Of a stretch of DNA of 64,000 nt, positions 1 to 11,760 are shown in pieces. Made by a program: the position numbers and the translations under genes. The number at the start of each line of letters is the position of its first letter. Within the stretch, counting starts at the first letter, position 1. Source of the DNA: Oscarella lobularis. Lineage: Eukaryota; Porifera; Homoscleromorpha; Homosclerophorida; Oscarellidae. The stretch is from the NCBI RefSeq assembly GCF_947507565.1, contig NC_089177.1, positions 1,426,001-1,490,000 on the forward strand, given 5' to 3'. The notes under the pieces are model-generated. The model saw nothing but the letters and a program-made list of their open reading frames with translations, was not told where the DNA came from and searched no databases.

Positions 1-63
1 TCGTTATAGGCGTGTCCGGATCCGCTGACTAAGTGCATCAACGAAGCACCGGGTTTTTCCTAT

Positions 64-2793
64 ATGGACCGACCTCGTATCGGCTTCTCCGGCCTCTTTC
101 GTAGCGACGTTTCGACCGTCAACAACGACCCCCGCAACTTCGACACAGAAAATTTCAAACTAGTAGACGAACTGATATTCAACTCGGGATACGCCGGCTG
201 GAATCCGAGGGGAACGGCGTCTTTTCTTTTCCGCGATGTTTCAATAACGGAAGCGTGTCCTTTAGTTGGCTTCTGCAATACGGTGGACGGGGTCGTCGGC
301 GAAGCGCTCGACACCGGCGTTTCTCGAGTCTCGGCGAAAATGGTCGATTTGGATCCGGAAAACCAGATGACGTCGACACTGTTTGGATTGCGTTTGGCCA
401 TTCGATCGTACGATGCGTACCAGGGCCCGACGTTGGTGTCGGGCGACTTCAAACCGGCAGCGTTTAGCGAAATCTGGCAGAATCGTCAAGGACCCGGTGA
501 CGACTTTCTCGCTGCCAGCTACCAGTCGATCATCGAGAACGTCGAGTGGGATTTGTCAAAAGTGAAGTCTCCAACGCTGCAGGAGCTTAAAAAGATATCG
601 GAGAAAAATGGAAATATTCTCTCGATAAAGTTTGAAGTTCGCCACTATCATGCGAGTTCAAGCAATCCGCTATATACTTTTGGGTACGTGAGTGGAACGA
701 TTGGGCCGGCGTCTGCTGGCGAGCCGCACAACTTTGTCCGCGGCCGCCTTCTTCGCGGCTCCGGACTTTCTGCCGTCAATTTGTTGCCCTTCGTCGTACG
801 GACTGACGCGAAAACCGGTGTTCGTACGTTATTGGCTGACGTCGGAAACGCATTTGGTAGATCAAGTGACGACACGGGCTACAATATCGCTTATCTCGGT
901 GACTCAGTTTGCATCTCCACTGTCGATGATCCCAAGAGCGTCGGAGTCATTGATTTGACGGTGCCTCTCCTCAAAACGAATGTAATGGAGTTCGTGCTTC
1001 CGGAGGAAGTGAGCGAAGACGACGAACTTCAGCTACTCAAATGCAATCCCCGTGGAGGAGTCAATACGAAGGTTCCTCCGCTAATGAATGAAGTAGATGT
1101 TCTCGTTCGACCCACGACGCAATTCGTGAACCGTATGGATCCGGGGAGCAACTTGACGTACACGTTTTTTGCTACTCATCGAGGGAAGCCAATATGCAAC
1201 TACGAAATCTCCTTCAAAGTCGTGTGGACTCCTAGAGAGGATCCTGTAGGAAAACGACAGCCTCACGTGGAAGCACTTACACTAAATGGTCATAAAGAGG
1301 AAACGGAAGTTCACACTGACTGCGACGGCCTAGCGAAGTTGGTGTTGAGAGCTAGCAAAAACGGCCCTGGAAATCCGCGCAAGTTCATTGACGGCGAACT
1401 GTACACAGTTTTTTACTGTCCGGATAGAGGAGTATCGACGACGTTAAGCCTTCACTTGTACGACAAATTCGACTGCAGTGGAATTACGACGTGGTGGGGC
1501 TCCGATGACGAGAGATGCAGTAGCGTCTATGCCATACTGAAGCAATACAACGATTTGTACCCCATGATGAGACAAATTGTTTCTCTTGGCGACTACTACA
1601 GCGTCGTCGATAAATCCAAGGCTATACTCCATACGCTGAGTCTGGATATAGATGACCCTGGGCATATGCCTACGACTAGGGATCTTTCTACGGCTAAGAG
1701 AGAAATGATCATGAAATGGCTTTCCTCTGAAACTAAATACGTGGGCTCGCGACCTCTCTATGATCTACCGGGCGTTTGCAAGGCTCTTCAACTAGCTATT
1801 CAAGTGGAACACTCGACAATTCCATTGTACCTCTATCCTTATTTTTCCATCAAACCGGGACAAAATAGACAGGTAGCCGACATTCTCCTCTCTATTGTTC
1901 TACAAGAGATGCGTCACATTGTGCTTGCTGGCAATGTTTTGAATGCTATCAAAGAATGCCGGAAGTTAGCCATTACTCCTGATTTGCGTGGAAAGAGCTT
2001 CATTCCTGTTTATCCTTCACCAATGCCCGGCGGTCTGCGTCCCGAACTCACTCTTCGTCTGGGTCGCTTGTCAATTGGCTTGATCAGAGATGTCTTTATG
2101 GAATTTGAAGCACCTGGGCATCCGCTACCAGTAGTCGATGTCGATCATCATCACAAGCATCACAATACAATTGGAAGCTTCTACGCGTGGATTAGTAAAA
2201 GTTTGGAAAAACTAGCACGGAAAGGCGATCTTACTTTCAACAGCAATACTAAGAATCAAGTCACTATTGCGCCTGGAGGACCAGTCACGCCTGTCACCAC
2301 GTTGACGCTAGCTCAGGAAGCCATCAAAGAAATCGTCGAACAAGGCGAAGGGAGCAGTCAAAGCGATCCCGAAGACGAAGAAAAGGAAATGGCTCACTAC
2401 TATCGTTTTGCCGAAATTGTCTACGGGAAGAAATTGGTTAAAGGTGAAGACGGTAAATGGGGCTTTAACGGCGATGCTGTCGTCTTTGACCCGAACGGCG
2501 TTTATCCCGTTATGGATAACGCTCGAGTAAGTCATTTCAAAAACGGTACGAGAGCTCGGCTTCTAGCTGAAGGATTTGCTCGCAGCTATTTGGACTTACT
2601 CAATCAACTGCACGAGGCTTTCAACGGACATCCAGAGAACGCGGAGAGTTCGTTCAGCACCATGGTGTCTTTGACGGGAAAGGCTCGCGAATTGGTTGGG
2701 AATCAAGTGAGTGAAGCGTCTGAAGAGTTGCTCCACGCCGGAACGCCTTTTGAGAATCCTCTTAATCTCTTCATTGATCAAGGCGATTCCTGA
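64..2793 (+). CDS. VioB/RebD-like iminophenylpyruvate dimer synthase family protein (ferritin-like domain)
   Basis: Single uninterrupted 909-residue frame starting at an ATG, with an in-frame stop at 7-9 upstream. The N-terminus (PRIGFSGLF, then NNDPRNF) resembles the start of bacterial VioB. A middle block around residues 495-560 (YNDLYPMMRQ, then MPTTRDLS) matches the VioB linker. Residues about 565-640 form a ferritin-like helix pair with QVEHSTIPLYLY and LQEMRH, the E and ExxH metal-ligand pattern of that domain. A His-rich stretch (VDHHHKHH) and TIGSFYAWI follow near residues 695-710. Known VioB/RebD/StaD enzymes couple two oxidised aromatic amino acids in violacein and indolocarbazole synthesis. 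The substrate here cannot be read from sequence. Length is close to VioB (about 1000 aa). Lack of introns among intron-rich genes fits horizontal transfer, but the ASTE1-like genes here are intronless too. A small upstream exon ending near position 30 cannot be excluded. Confidence 0.8.
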   Translation: MDRPRIGFSGLFRSDVSTVNNDPRNFDTENFKLVDELIFNSGYAGWNPRGTASFLFRDVSITEACPLVGFCNTVDGVVGEALDTGVSRVSAKMVDLDPENQMTSTLFGLRLAIRSYDAYQGPTLVSGDFKPAAFSEIWQNRQGPGDDFLAASYQSIIENVEWDLSKVKSPTLQELKKISEKNGNILSIKFEVRHYHASSSNPLYTFGYVSGTIGPASAGEPHNFVRGRLLRGSGLSAVNLLPFVVRTDAKTGVRTLLADVGNAFGRSSDDTGYNIAYLGDSVCISTVDDPKSVGVIDLTVPLLKTNVMEFVLPEEVSEDDELQLLKCNPRGGVNTKVPPLMNEVDVLVRPTTQFVNRMDPGSNLTYTFFATHRGKPICNYEISFKVVWTPREDPVGKRQPHVEALTLNGHKEETEVHTDCDGLAKLVLRASKNGPGNPRKFIDGELYTVFYCPDRGVSTTLSLHLYDKFDCSGITTWWGSDDERCSSVYAILKQYNDLYPMMRQIVSLGDYYSVVDKSKAILHTLSLDIDDPGHMPTTRDLSTAKREMIMKWLSSETKYVGSRPLYDLPGVCKALQLAIQVEHSTIPLYLYPYFSIKPGQNRQVADILLSIVLQEMRHIVLAGNVLNAIKECRKLAITPDLRGKSFIPVYPSPMPGGLRPELTLRLGRLSIGLIRDVFMEFEAPGHPLPVVDVDHHHKHHNTIGSFYAWISKSLEKLARKGDLTFNSNTKNQVTIAPGGPVTPVTTLTLAQEAIKEIVEQGEGSSQSDPEDEEKEMAHYYRFAEIVYGKKLVKGEDGKWGFNGDAVVFDPNGVYPVMDNARVSHFKNGTRARLLAEGFARSYLDLLNQLHEAFNGHPENAESSFSTMVSLTGKARELVGNQVSEASEELLHAGTPFENPLNLFIDQGDS

Positions 2794-5700
2794 CGGGCTC
2801 AGGCTTCGATCGATCGCTAGCTGTCACGTCTACTGCTGCTGCTCGAGCTGGTAATGTGTTCGTCGTTGTTTTGTAGTTGGTGCTGATCTGCGCTGGCATG
2901 CATGCTGCAATATTAGAATGCTTACTCTGTGGAAAAAGGAGACCCATCAGGTAATTGAATCCCTTACGCAGTCAATATTCTTGGGAATTAATTTAGAGGG
3001 TCTAAATTTCGTAGCAGGCGAAGCCCAATGGTAAGAAAATGCGTTCTGCAGGTAAAGCTAATTTTAAAAAACGACATCAGATCGAAACTGACGTCTTTGT
3101 CCGCGCCACGCACAAAATCCCAATCAAACCAACTGCATGAGACGCATGGGAATACGTCTCAAGCGACGACGATGCTCGCGAATCCCCCTTACACTTGTAC
3201 GAGACGTCGATCGAGCGGAACGGACACGTCGTCGTTGTCGGAACGACGTTCAGCGGCTACAGCGTGTGAGTTCCTAGGATTTATCGCGATGTGGCTTAGC
3301 GGTAATGGGGACCTCGTAATCGGGAAATCACGTGCTAGGAACGTTGAGCCCGCACGCTAGTTCTCAAAAAGTCGAGCGTCGTCGAGCTTATTGCTCCATG
3401 CTCCAAGCAGCTTCAAGCTACGACCAGCCAAAAAACAGGTAGTCTATAACCTTTCAATGCAAAAGCGCTAGAGTTCCCCTTTCACTTGCTCTGTCGAGTC
3501 GCCTTTTTCCATCTTAGCCACGGAGGTCAAGAAGCAGCTGTTTCTTCGATCATAGAATATTAGATGCAGCATCTATGCTTCGACAAGGTAGGGTACATCA
3601 AATTAATACATCAATCAGTCACACTAACTATTGATCTCGTAGCTCTATCTATAATCGCATATTCTAAACGGTTAGCGGAAAAGCCGGAAAGTCATTTTCA
3701 ATTACCGGATCGAGCTCTAGACATCGTAAAGAAGCCGCACGTCATCGTTCGACTCGCCCTCATGGTGAGGCCACGCCTCGTTCATCTATATGTCAACGTC
3801 AATAACGAGAAATATTCGTACACCCCTAAACATTTCGCTAAATATTATTCAAGTCATACTGATGCATTGTAAGTTTGTTGATAGGATTGTTACCAGAGCA
3901 AATTACATCATTTGTTGCTTTTGAGGAACTGGAAACTGCAATAACTTGTCGAATCTGGAATCAGTGAAATAAATACACTAGATGACCGCTAAATGGAAAA
4001 CTTGTCATCAATTTTCATACATCTGTGGTTTGGTTACTTGTCAATTACGATTTCAAAGCAACTGTGTGGTTCATTCATTTTTTTGCAGAGTCATCTATTA
4101 TTTTCACGCAGGCGTCAGCATGGTCAAAAGGATGAGGAAAGGTGAGGAAAGGAAGAGTCGGAAGACGGAATGGTTCTCTCGTTGAAGAGCACACCAGTGC
4201 GTAAGTGAAGGGAGATTCTTGCTGGCACCAGGCAGGGCGCTTGCGTTTCAAACCTCTTTTGTGAATGCCGCTGCCCGCGCATTGGTGGCTAAGTGGTAGT
4301 AATAGCCAAGGCATTCTAAGTCCCTACCATACGTATATACTCAAAAACAGTTAGTAGCACGACGATGGGGTCTGTGCAAACTAAATGGATCCTGTAGTGA
4401 GCCACAGTGCAATCACGGGTTTTTCAGATGAAGGAGAAAGGAAACGACGACGAAGAGAACGGCCGTTTTCGGTGTCTGATCAGACGAATCAAAGAGCAGC
4501 AGAGCTGAAGGAAAATCGACTGGTTTTTTTCGTAGTCCATGTAGGAGGCATGTGGTGCATGTGTAGTAGGCGCATAACAAGACCTGCACGCCTTGCTTCT
4601 CTGACTCGCGCTAGGTAGGTTATAGGTTAGATAGGTAGTTAGTTAGTTAGGGCACCGGCGGGGTGGTGCACCCCGCGTGCACTGCCGCCGCCATGGAGAA
4701 AAGGGTAGGGTATAGAATTTTTTATTTCAATAAAAATAAAAAACGAAAAGATTTCTTCCTGTTCTTGCACGGGCAGTTTTTTTTGACGGGGTCTTTGCCC
4801 AGGACCCCGGAGCAGCTTTTTGTGACGAGGTCATGCTCAGGACCCCGGAGCAGTTTATGGCGTCTATGGCGTCTTGCCCAGGACGCTCTCCTAAAGAAAA
4901 AAAATAAGAAACGGAAAAAGAGAAGAAATTCGCCATACCAGCCTGGCTCTTCCGCATTTTTCAGTGCTTTTCGCCTCCGCTGCATGTCTGCCTGATGCTG
5001 TACATCAAAATCAGTAGGCAGCCCAGGTATATTTCGTTTTGGGCGTCGTTCTCCTAGAGAGACTACCAATGAACATAGTAGCCTCGTCTGGAAATACATG
5101 CCGTGTAAGTTGGGCAGTTTTCCTTCTCGGGGCCGCACAACCGTTTCAGCAGTTGGTATAGGCCTACCCAGGAGACGAGACTGTTTAGACGTTATTGCCT
5201 CATGTCCAGGAGGCATACAGGCACTTTAGGAGACCGCATCTATACAAATTGAGATGCAAATCCCCGCGGTCCGGCAGCTGGACCGATCCGTCTTGCCGAG
5301 GACGTTGGGACCTCGGTCTCCTCTTCGTCACTTCCGGTTCCATCAACAACTACAAAAAAATATTAGCGGTATAGAAGGATCAGATTTGGTGAGATGTACA
5401 TGTACTTCAACGCCTTAGTGCACGGGACTACCAAGTCAAACCAATAGCGGAAAACCTGAAACGACGCAAATTTTGTCCTATTTTTAGTAGCTCTTGCTTG
5501 CATCAGTATATCGGAAAGGAGAAGCACTTTGTAGTGTCCCGTGAGATCTACAGAAAAGGAAGAAAAAGCAGATGAAAAATGAACTCTGACACCAGATATC
5601 TTGTCAGACCACGGATTCTAGAATCCGTGGTCAGACCAAGCGGCAATCTCACAGAAATCGGAAGGGGCGGCCGTTGACTGCAGTCGATCGGCGACCAGAG

Positions 5701-6120
5701 AGAGAGACGGCCAAATATTTGAGAGTGCCTGTATCGCTTTTGAGTTGATCTCGGTCCTCGTAGCCTGCGAGGAAGCGAGTTAGCTATAGCTTACACGAAA
5801 CGACGTTATTCACTCACCCGAGTGAAACATCTTGTTCTGTCGCGTCATCTCGCCGCATGTTGATGCGCTGCGACCGTGACAATACTAAAGATCCTCAAAA
5901 GGAGTCCCACAAAATTTCTACCTTCGATGAGAGAGCGCGTCAAAACGTGACTGGGTGCATAATCGCTCGACGAACGCGAGTGGAAACGGCTAAAGGTCAA
6001 CTTCGGAATGCTGTAATACGGGACACGCAAAAGAAGAAAGTGCTGAATTTTAGAAGCTGCTACCGCGGTGCAGGAGCTGCAAAATGATGGAGAACCCGTT
6101 AGTTCGGAACGAACGCTGTA
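2794..6120. other. Gene-poor intergenic stretch
   Basis: No frame here has recognisable protein similarity, and none of the small open frames (longest about 164 codons on the minus strand at 4722-5216) shows domain-like composition. Visible items are a short TTAG-type simple repeat near 4620-4650, a locally repeated CCCAGGACCCCGGAGCAG-like word at about 4797 and 4838 with weaker echoes to 5300, and the small palindrome at 5603-5636. Possible unrecognised exons cannot be excluded. Confidence 0.5.
5603..5636. repeat. 20-bp perfect palindrome between two GTCAGAC heptamers
   Basis: CACGGATTCTAGAATCCGTG at 5610-5629 is its own reverse complement. It is flanked on both sides by GTCAGAC (5603-5609 and 5630-5636). 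The same layout, with a longer palindrome and heptamer GTTAGAC, occurs at 20362-20407. A half copy lies at 51159-51178. It looks like a minimal insertion with a 7-bp target duplication, or two joined transposon ends. Confidence 0.75.
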
Positions 6121-6206
6121 TGATTGCCTGGGATTTTTAGTATTTAATTAATTAATTAATGATTGCCTGGGATTTTTAGTATTTAATTAATTAATTAATT
6201 AATTAG
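6121..6206. repeat. 39-bp tandem duplication with TTAA-rich tail
   Basis: A unit beginning TGATTGCCTGGGATTTTTAG and ending in ATTAATTAA repeats is present twice head to tail (6121-6159 and from 6160). The second copy has a longer ATTA tract. It lies just 3' of the HRI kinase gene on the minus strand. Confidence 0.9.
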
Positions 6207-6481
6207 TATTTATTGGAAGGCACACGGTATTTTATGCCTGCTACTTTTTGTACAATAAAAGGAAGCTCCAATACAATTATGACGCCATGACGTAACGACC
6301 CCCTCCATATACTGTATTTACTATCCAAACCTTGCTTCGAGGTAGCAGGCAAATTTCTTCTCCTAGCACAGGCATATACATAGGATTGCATAGAGTGCTC
6401 TTCGGCAGCCACGAAGCGACGGCAATGTGATCTGTCTATTTCAATATAAAAGATGAAGCATTTAGTAATAAAACATAATTT

Positions 6482-8963
6482 TCATTTTGTATTTAACTGT
6501 TCGCGCAATTTACTGATCAGTCTATCTTTCTCCAGAAGCAGATCTCGCAGTTTTGCCAGCTCAACGTCTTGTTGGGCTATTCTTTTCTCGAGACGACTTA
6601 CAACCTGCCAAAGCGTTTTCGAAGCACAGGACACGCGCCTCGACTACCCACTGTACCTTGTCTCTGGTGTGAACGAAGTCGAACTTGAGCACAGCACTCG
6701 GATTGGGTCGTTGAAGCGGATCCTTTGCAACAAGCTGCCTAATAAGCTCACTCTGCGAGTAGGTCAAGAGAATGACGAACAAATCTTTCCTGAAAATTGC
6801 AACTCACTTGCTGTGGCCACGTCGTCGCGAGACTGCTAGGAATCTTTCCCAAGCGAACGTCAGACAGTATCTTAGCCCTCTCCATAGCCGTTTGAAACGG
6901 GTAGAAGAGCTCGGCTAAGACGACGCCCAAGCTAAACATGTCAGCCTAAAGAGACGATAGAGAAATGACCGTGAAATCCGTGTCGCAATACTTGGGCATC
7001 GTAGTAGTTGCCTTCGAGTTGCTCGGGCGGGGCATACGTCGAGGTTCCAATGCCAGACGTTGGAGTCACAAATCCGTCAAAATCTCCTTGAGAAAAAGCA
7101 TTAGAGACTCAGTTAGAGCAGCCGTTATGCTACATGTACCTCCGTCTGTTGATACTGATGAAGATAATGACGAATAATCCGATCTGTCCTCTTGATCATC
7201 TACGACTATTTCTTCCCTTGCTAGACCGAAGTCTCCAATCTTAACACTCCCATCGGATCCGTGAAGAAAAATATTGGCAGGCTGAAGCAAAAAATTAATT
7301 TCAACCCCTATATATATATACGCAGCAAAGAACCTTAATATCCCTATGCATTAGACCGTGACTATGCAGATAATCGACGCCTTCGACAATCTGCCTAAAG
7401 ATTGAGTTGCACGTGACCGACTCTACTTGAACGCCTAGCAAAATTCGCAATAATGCTTAATTAGAGATTGTACGTGTTACGCACATGGAGAAATTGAGCT
7501 AATATCTTTGTTTCTCTTAGCAAGCCACTGACGCAGGGACATGTCACATAGCTGCATCTGAATGAAGAGAGCCAGACGAGAAGTCTAAGGAAAGAAAGCA
7601 ATGCAACTAATGAATCGAAGTGTGTAAGAGAGAACCTACAATTTCCACTCCATTTCTAGCCGAATTTTTCCACAGTTGCAGCTGTCCGCTGGCTTGGGTC
7701 CAACTTGATAACGAGCCGTCGGATTTGACATTCGTCACGTTACTCTCCGATAGCAAAGCACTCTGCGATTCGGTGTCTTCGAATTCGCTCTCTTCGACTT
7801 CCGAAAAGCGACCGACGCTGCTGCCTTCGAAAAAGATGCCGTCCTTGTCCGACGGTTCTTCGAATTGTATTGATTTTTGCCTCGAGACTCCTAGACACGG
7901 ATCGCTGACTCAAGAAATAGACGACAACACGCGCAATAGTACAGTACCACTCGCTCTCGCGTTGAATTGCAACGCCACTTCTTCGACCCACGCAGAGTGA
8001 TATCGCACAATCCTGGGATGGTCCAAAGAGGCAAAGATTTTGACCTCTCGCATCACCTATGCAAAATGAAACGTACATAATTATAAAGATGTACAAATAT
8101 ATTATACTTTTGAAAAAGCGGCAGTTGTGACGTTCTTCAGTCTGATTTTCTTAACGGCGTACTCCTGACCATCTAGCCTATTACTCACCTGGCACATAGA
8201 TCACTAGTTAGGCGACAGCAGCGTCGTGAATCGAATATTATTTACACGGTAAACTTTTCCAAAGCCGCCTTTGCCTATGACACTTAATCGCATAAAATCC
8301 TTAGCAAAACGAGAAAATCCCAGCGCTGGCATCGCTCTATCCACAGATATTTGCCTAGATAAAAGGAAACGTAAGCCATCGTTTATACAGATCAATACGA
8401 CAGACTTTGACCTATTTAGCTTGAGGGACTTGAGCGACTTCATCTCAGCGCAAGCACTAATCACAGCCTTTCGATCCGGATCATCCTATAAAGTGCTGAT
8501 TTTCTAACGAAAGGAGGGAGGATGCCAAGTTCATACACAAACAATTCGAACAGATGACAACAGCTGACGAAGTAGACGATCCAAGGAGGTAAGATGTGCC
8601 GAAAAGCGTTCACTCTCAGTCATGTCATGATCTAGATCTCCCTGAACAAAAAGGAGACTGCATAGCTCTAATGAATATTTGACGATTGGCTCACGTTTGA
8701 GCACAGCATTTTGCGCCACGCTAAATGATACGAAACAAAGCATTTCCTTATTGCATAGTCAGTACGTCGTTTTACTCGCCTTGAAATGCTTTTTGCCTCA
8801 GAGACGGGTTTCTGCCCATGATTTCGGCTACAAATTCCCCAAGGAGCATTGCAAGACGATATGAATTGGAGTCTTTCTGAAGGGACAGGGCTGTAGGGAG
8901 AGCCAGCGCGAAGCAATCGGATGCTGTAAAACACGACGGGACCTCTCCTTCTTCTACAGACAA
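6482..8963 (-). CDS. EIF2AK1: Heme-regulated eIF2alpha kinase (HRI) homolog, about ten exons
   Basis: Exons read from high to low coordinates give the HRI order. The N-terminal helical part ends near 8531. The glycine loop GKGGFGKVYR lies near 8225 and the ATP-lysine exon (EYAVKKIRLKNV) near 8110-8176. HPRIVRYHSAWVEE at about 8000-8050 is followed by a PEK-type acidic insert at 7640-7990. The catalytic loop HRDIK is near 7345, IFLHGSDGSVKIGDFGLAR near 7220-7270, and MFSLGVVLAELFYPF near 6900-6940. A coiled-coil tail ends at the TGA at 6482-6484. The family phosphorylates eIF2alpha to shut down translation under stress. K, HRD and DFG are all present, so it should be active. Introns are about 50-70 nt (for example AAG/gtacag to ttggcag/GTT before the coiled coil). 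The 5' end is uncertain: the frame opens with TTG at 8963 and no convincing ATG exon was found. Confidence 0.85.
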
Positions 8964-8989
8964 CGTCGGGTTATCAGAACGATTGACTC

Positions 8990-9330
8990 ATTGTACGAGA
9001 CGACCTGTCGTCATCCTGGGACGCAATCAAGGGGACGCAATGATGACTCACTCATTTTGAAGAGTTTGGAGCAATTTTACCGCGCGCTAGACGGCGATCA
9101 AACTCTGTCTCTGATCGAACAGAGGAACCGATCGAACCGCAATGATATTTGTGATATCGAACATGTATTCACAGTTCAGTTGCTAGGTGAAATATCTGAT
9201 TATATGATTCGCCTAATGTGGAATTACTATATATCTACTAGTATACTGTGTACTAATTCTGGATGCCCTTCTCGCCGTGTTTCAAGTTTGCTTTAGTGTA
9301 CACGCCTAATATATAGTGTCACCCTCTTAC
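8990..9330. repeat. Duplicated block upstream of HRI, copy 1
   Basis: Non-coding stretch with the marker words GACTCATTGTACGAGACGAC, CGCGCGCTAGAC, TGATTCGCCTAATGTGGAAT and TTCTGGATGCCCTTCT. The same words recur in order at about 14010-15110 (interrupted by a MITE) and 20450-20830. It probably holds the HRI promoter. It serves as an empty-site reference for the MITE at 14213-14981. Confidence 0.8.
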
Positions 9331-9664
9331 TAGTGGCTTCGTCACGCCCCTAATTTTGACTTTAATTGCCTTGCTGTAGAGTCGGGCCTAAACAATCATA
9401 TAAAAAATTATGACTATACTACACTCCAAAAAATGAATAAATGCAAAGAAACGAACGCGCTCCCCTGACTTCTGTACGAAGAACTGTACTGCTCATTCTA
9501 TTTTACCACCGTGATTTTACACGCTATCGAAATCCTCCGCTATAGACATGCACAGGCCTTATGTTACTTGTCATTGCACTCAGAAACTAAAAGGAGGTTA
9601 GGTTTTTTATTCTCCGTTACCTTGACGCTTGAAGTTTCGATTTCATCAACTTCACCTAGCCTTG

Positions 9665-11140
9665 TCAAAGTTTCATAGCCTGTGTGGTTCTCTGTAGACT
9701 GGCGGAACTTGTCGTGCTTGGCGGGACCCGTTTTTCGAATCCTTTCTCCAGTTCCTGCTGCACAGTTTCTTTTACAACTTTTTTGAATCGTTTTTCCATT
9801 TCCTTCGTTTCATGACGCACTGTTTCCTTTACAAATTTCTCGAATCGTTTTTCCATTTCCTTCATTTCACAAAGTACACTTTCCTTTACGTTACTCTCCA
9901 TAATTTTAAATTTTTTCTTAACTTCGTGACTGTAATCAGCCACCGTTTCACAAACTTCGAGGAGCAACGACGTTTTCAATGACGCTGGATAATCTGGCAG
10001 GACTTTTCCTTTCTCCCGCGTCTGCTGAAGAAGAATGGAAGGTCAGAATTTATCTAAATTACACGTATTCGCATGCAGTTTCACCTCTAAATGATCTTCA
10101 AGAAGACGCACGGCCTCTTTTTGTTCTGCTTTTTGAGCCATTTCAAGTGGTGAACCGTCAAACGTCTCGCCTAGAGGATCAGCTCCTTTCGCCAGCAGTA
10201 GCTTCACGCAATCGGTTCTATTGTATCCAGCAGCATACCACAACGGTGTTCGTCCCCAGTTGTCTTTCTTTTCAACAGAGACGCCCCAATCTAAATTCAT
10301 TTTGACCATTTTGACGTCGCCCCGCCAAGCAGCAGAATGAATGGCTGCGCAAACCCAAACTATGCAATCTGGATTGGCACCGATTTCCAGAAGTTTTAGA
10401 CATTGATCTATGGGTTTCTGCGTTCTGACAGACCACCAGAAAAGGCAGTCTTTCCAAAATTGTAGTTCTGTTTCCTCCATTGCTTCCTCGGCAGCCCCAA
10501 CGCCGCACTGTAACAGCATATCAGTAAAGTAAGAAATGGGCGACGCTCTATAGAAAACTATAACTTATTCTACGTTCTCAATGCACAAAGGACTTACTTG
10601 GATTTTCTCTGAATTTGACTGACCATGTACGAGAAAATTTTGTTGGTGAAAGTCCAACTGCTGCTACACGTTTCCTGGACGTCTGCTCTCTTTGATACGA
10701 GATACTCTGCAATGTCGTGACGTTCTAAAAGCAGACTCCAGAACAGTGGAGAGAGCCCAAAATCGTCTTTCAAATTAACGATGTTTGTTCTGCAACTGAT
10801 AGATACGAACAGTTTAGTCGTATCTTCGCGATCGTAAAAGATGGCTCTGTGCAGAGGAGACTTGCCGATAACTCTGACTGATAGGTCAACCGCTTCTTTG
10901 ACCACGTATTTGCAAATGTCGTTTCGGCCCAAGTACACAGCCCAAGAAAGTATCTCGCAAAGACACCTTCCGTCTTCTCTGACGCTGTTTCTTTTTGATC
11001 TGGTGTACCATCGTCGAAACTTTTTGACAAAATCAACGGACAGAAAGCAGAGACCCCTAAAAAAACGAAGAACTCGTATGTTTTGCAGCTGCTGCATCGA
11101 TCAAAATAGTCAATTAGTTTCAACACGTGGTCATTAAAAG
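9665..11140 (-). CDS. Ankyrin-repeat protein with C-terminal coiled coil
   Basis: At least three exons are visible. The first ends at donor gtaagt near 10597 and contains SPLHRAIFYDREDTTKLF and LKDDFGLSPLFWSLLLERHD, which are ankyrin-like. The second (about 10550-10085) contains IHSAAWRGDVKMVKMNLDWG and GRTPLWYAAGYNRTDCVKLL, two good ankyrin units. The third (10024-9665) starts after cttcttcag. It encodes a charged coiled coil with the near-repeat MEKRFEKFVKETV / MEKRFKKVVKETV and stops at 9665-9667. Ankyrin proteins of this kind are binding scaffolds; no catalytic domain is seen. The true start is unsure: an ATG at about 11137 would need a small extra intron ending tttttttag near 11055. A decayed copy lies at 24460-25400. 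Confidence 0.7.
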
Positions 11141-11259
11141 GCAAGTACATGACGGGACGAGAATGTCGGGTAATTGACGGAAAGCTGCAGCCAACTGCAA
11201 CCACTGCAACCACTACCTGCCTAGCACGTGACGTAGGTACGTGACGCATATTTCGATTA

Positions 11260-11755
11260 GTCTGGGGGCCAGACCTCTTCGCTCGTGGAGGAAGAGGCTC
11301 TGGTCACCTGCGCACACTCAGTCTGTACCGCCGCACTGTACAGTGCATGCGGCCCAATCAGCGCGCTTGAATTCATTGAGTTAGTCTATTTATAGTCTGA
11401 AGCCAAGACTATAGCTTTCGATGGGGACTCTTGGGGACTCGATCTACAGCTACTAAAAAAAAAATTTAGTAGGTTTGAGTCGCGCACGTCGGGCCTTCTG
11501 CAAGCGCCTCATATGATATATGTAACGTTTTCGAGTCGCCTCGCCATGGTACTGTATGGCTAGTACAGTAGGACGGGCGCAGTTTGGGTGCCAACATAAT
11601 GAAATCATGAGAGGCTTTCAGCAAATCTACGGCGTAGACTTAGCAAACCTGGGAACGATTCGTTCATCCGACATGCTGACGATCGATGGCGATTGGGATG
11701 GTTGTCGCGAACTTGGCCGTAGAGTGCAGTCGTTTCACGTGACTTTTCAAACAAA
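11260..11755. repeat. Duplicated flank of the ankyrin gene, copy 1
   Basis: From about 11420 the sequence (GGGGACTCGATCTACRGCTA, then CAAGCGCCTCATATGATATA, then GGAACGATTCG) is repeated with divergence at about 25510-25830, just before the Kelch kinase. No gene recognised. In copy 2 this flank leads into the Kelch kinase gene; here it runs into a foldback element and a stranded Kelch-kinase piece. Confidence 0.8.
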
Positions 11756-11760
11756 CTTAC

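Noticed and set aside
64-2793. Whole gene as bacterial contamination
   Set aside because: The sequence joins without a break to downstream non-coding DNA of the same composition. Contamination is not excluded by sequence alone, but is not favoured.
3564-3872. 102-codon plus-strand open frame
   Set aside because: No recognisable motif, no good splice context and no similarity to neighbours; treated as chance.
4722-5216. 164-codon minus-strand open frame
   Set aside because: Its tail is Phe/Lys low complexity from A/T runs, it lies over local repeats of CCCAGGACCCCGG, and no domain pattern is visible.
6121-6206. CRISPR-like repeat
   Set aside because: Only two direct copies with no spacer between them; a simple tandem duplication.
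10770-11249. 159-codon minus-strand frame overlapping the ankyrin exon
   Set aside because: The other frame carries the ankyrin pattern; this one is its shadow except possibly for a short first exon.
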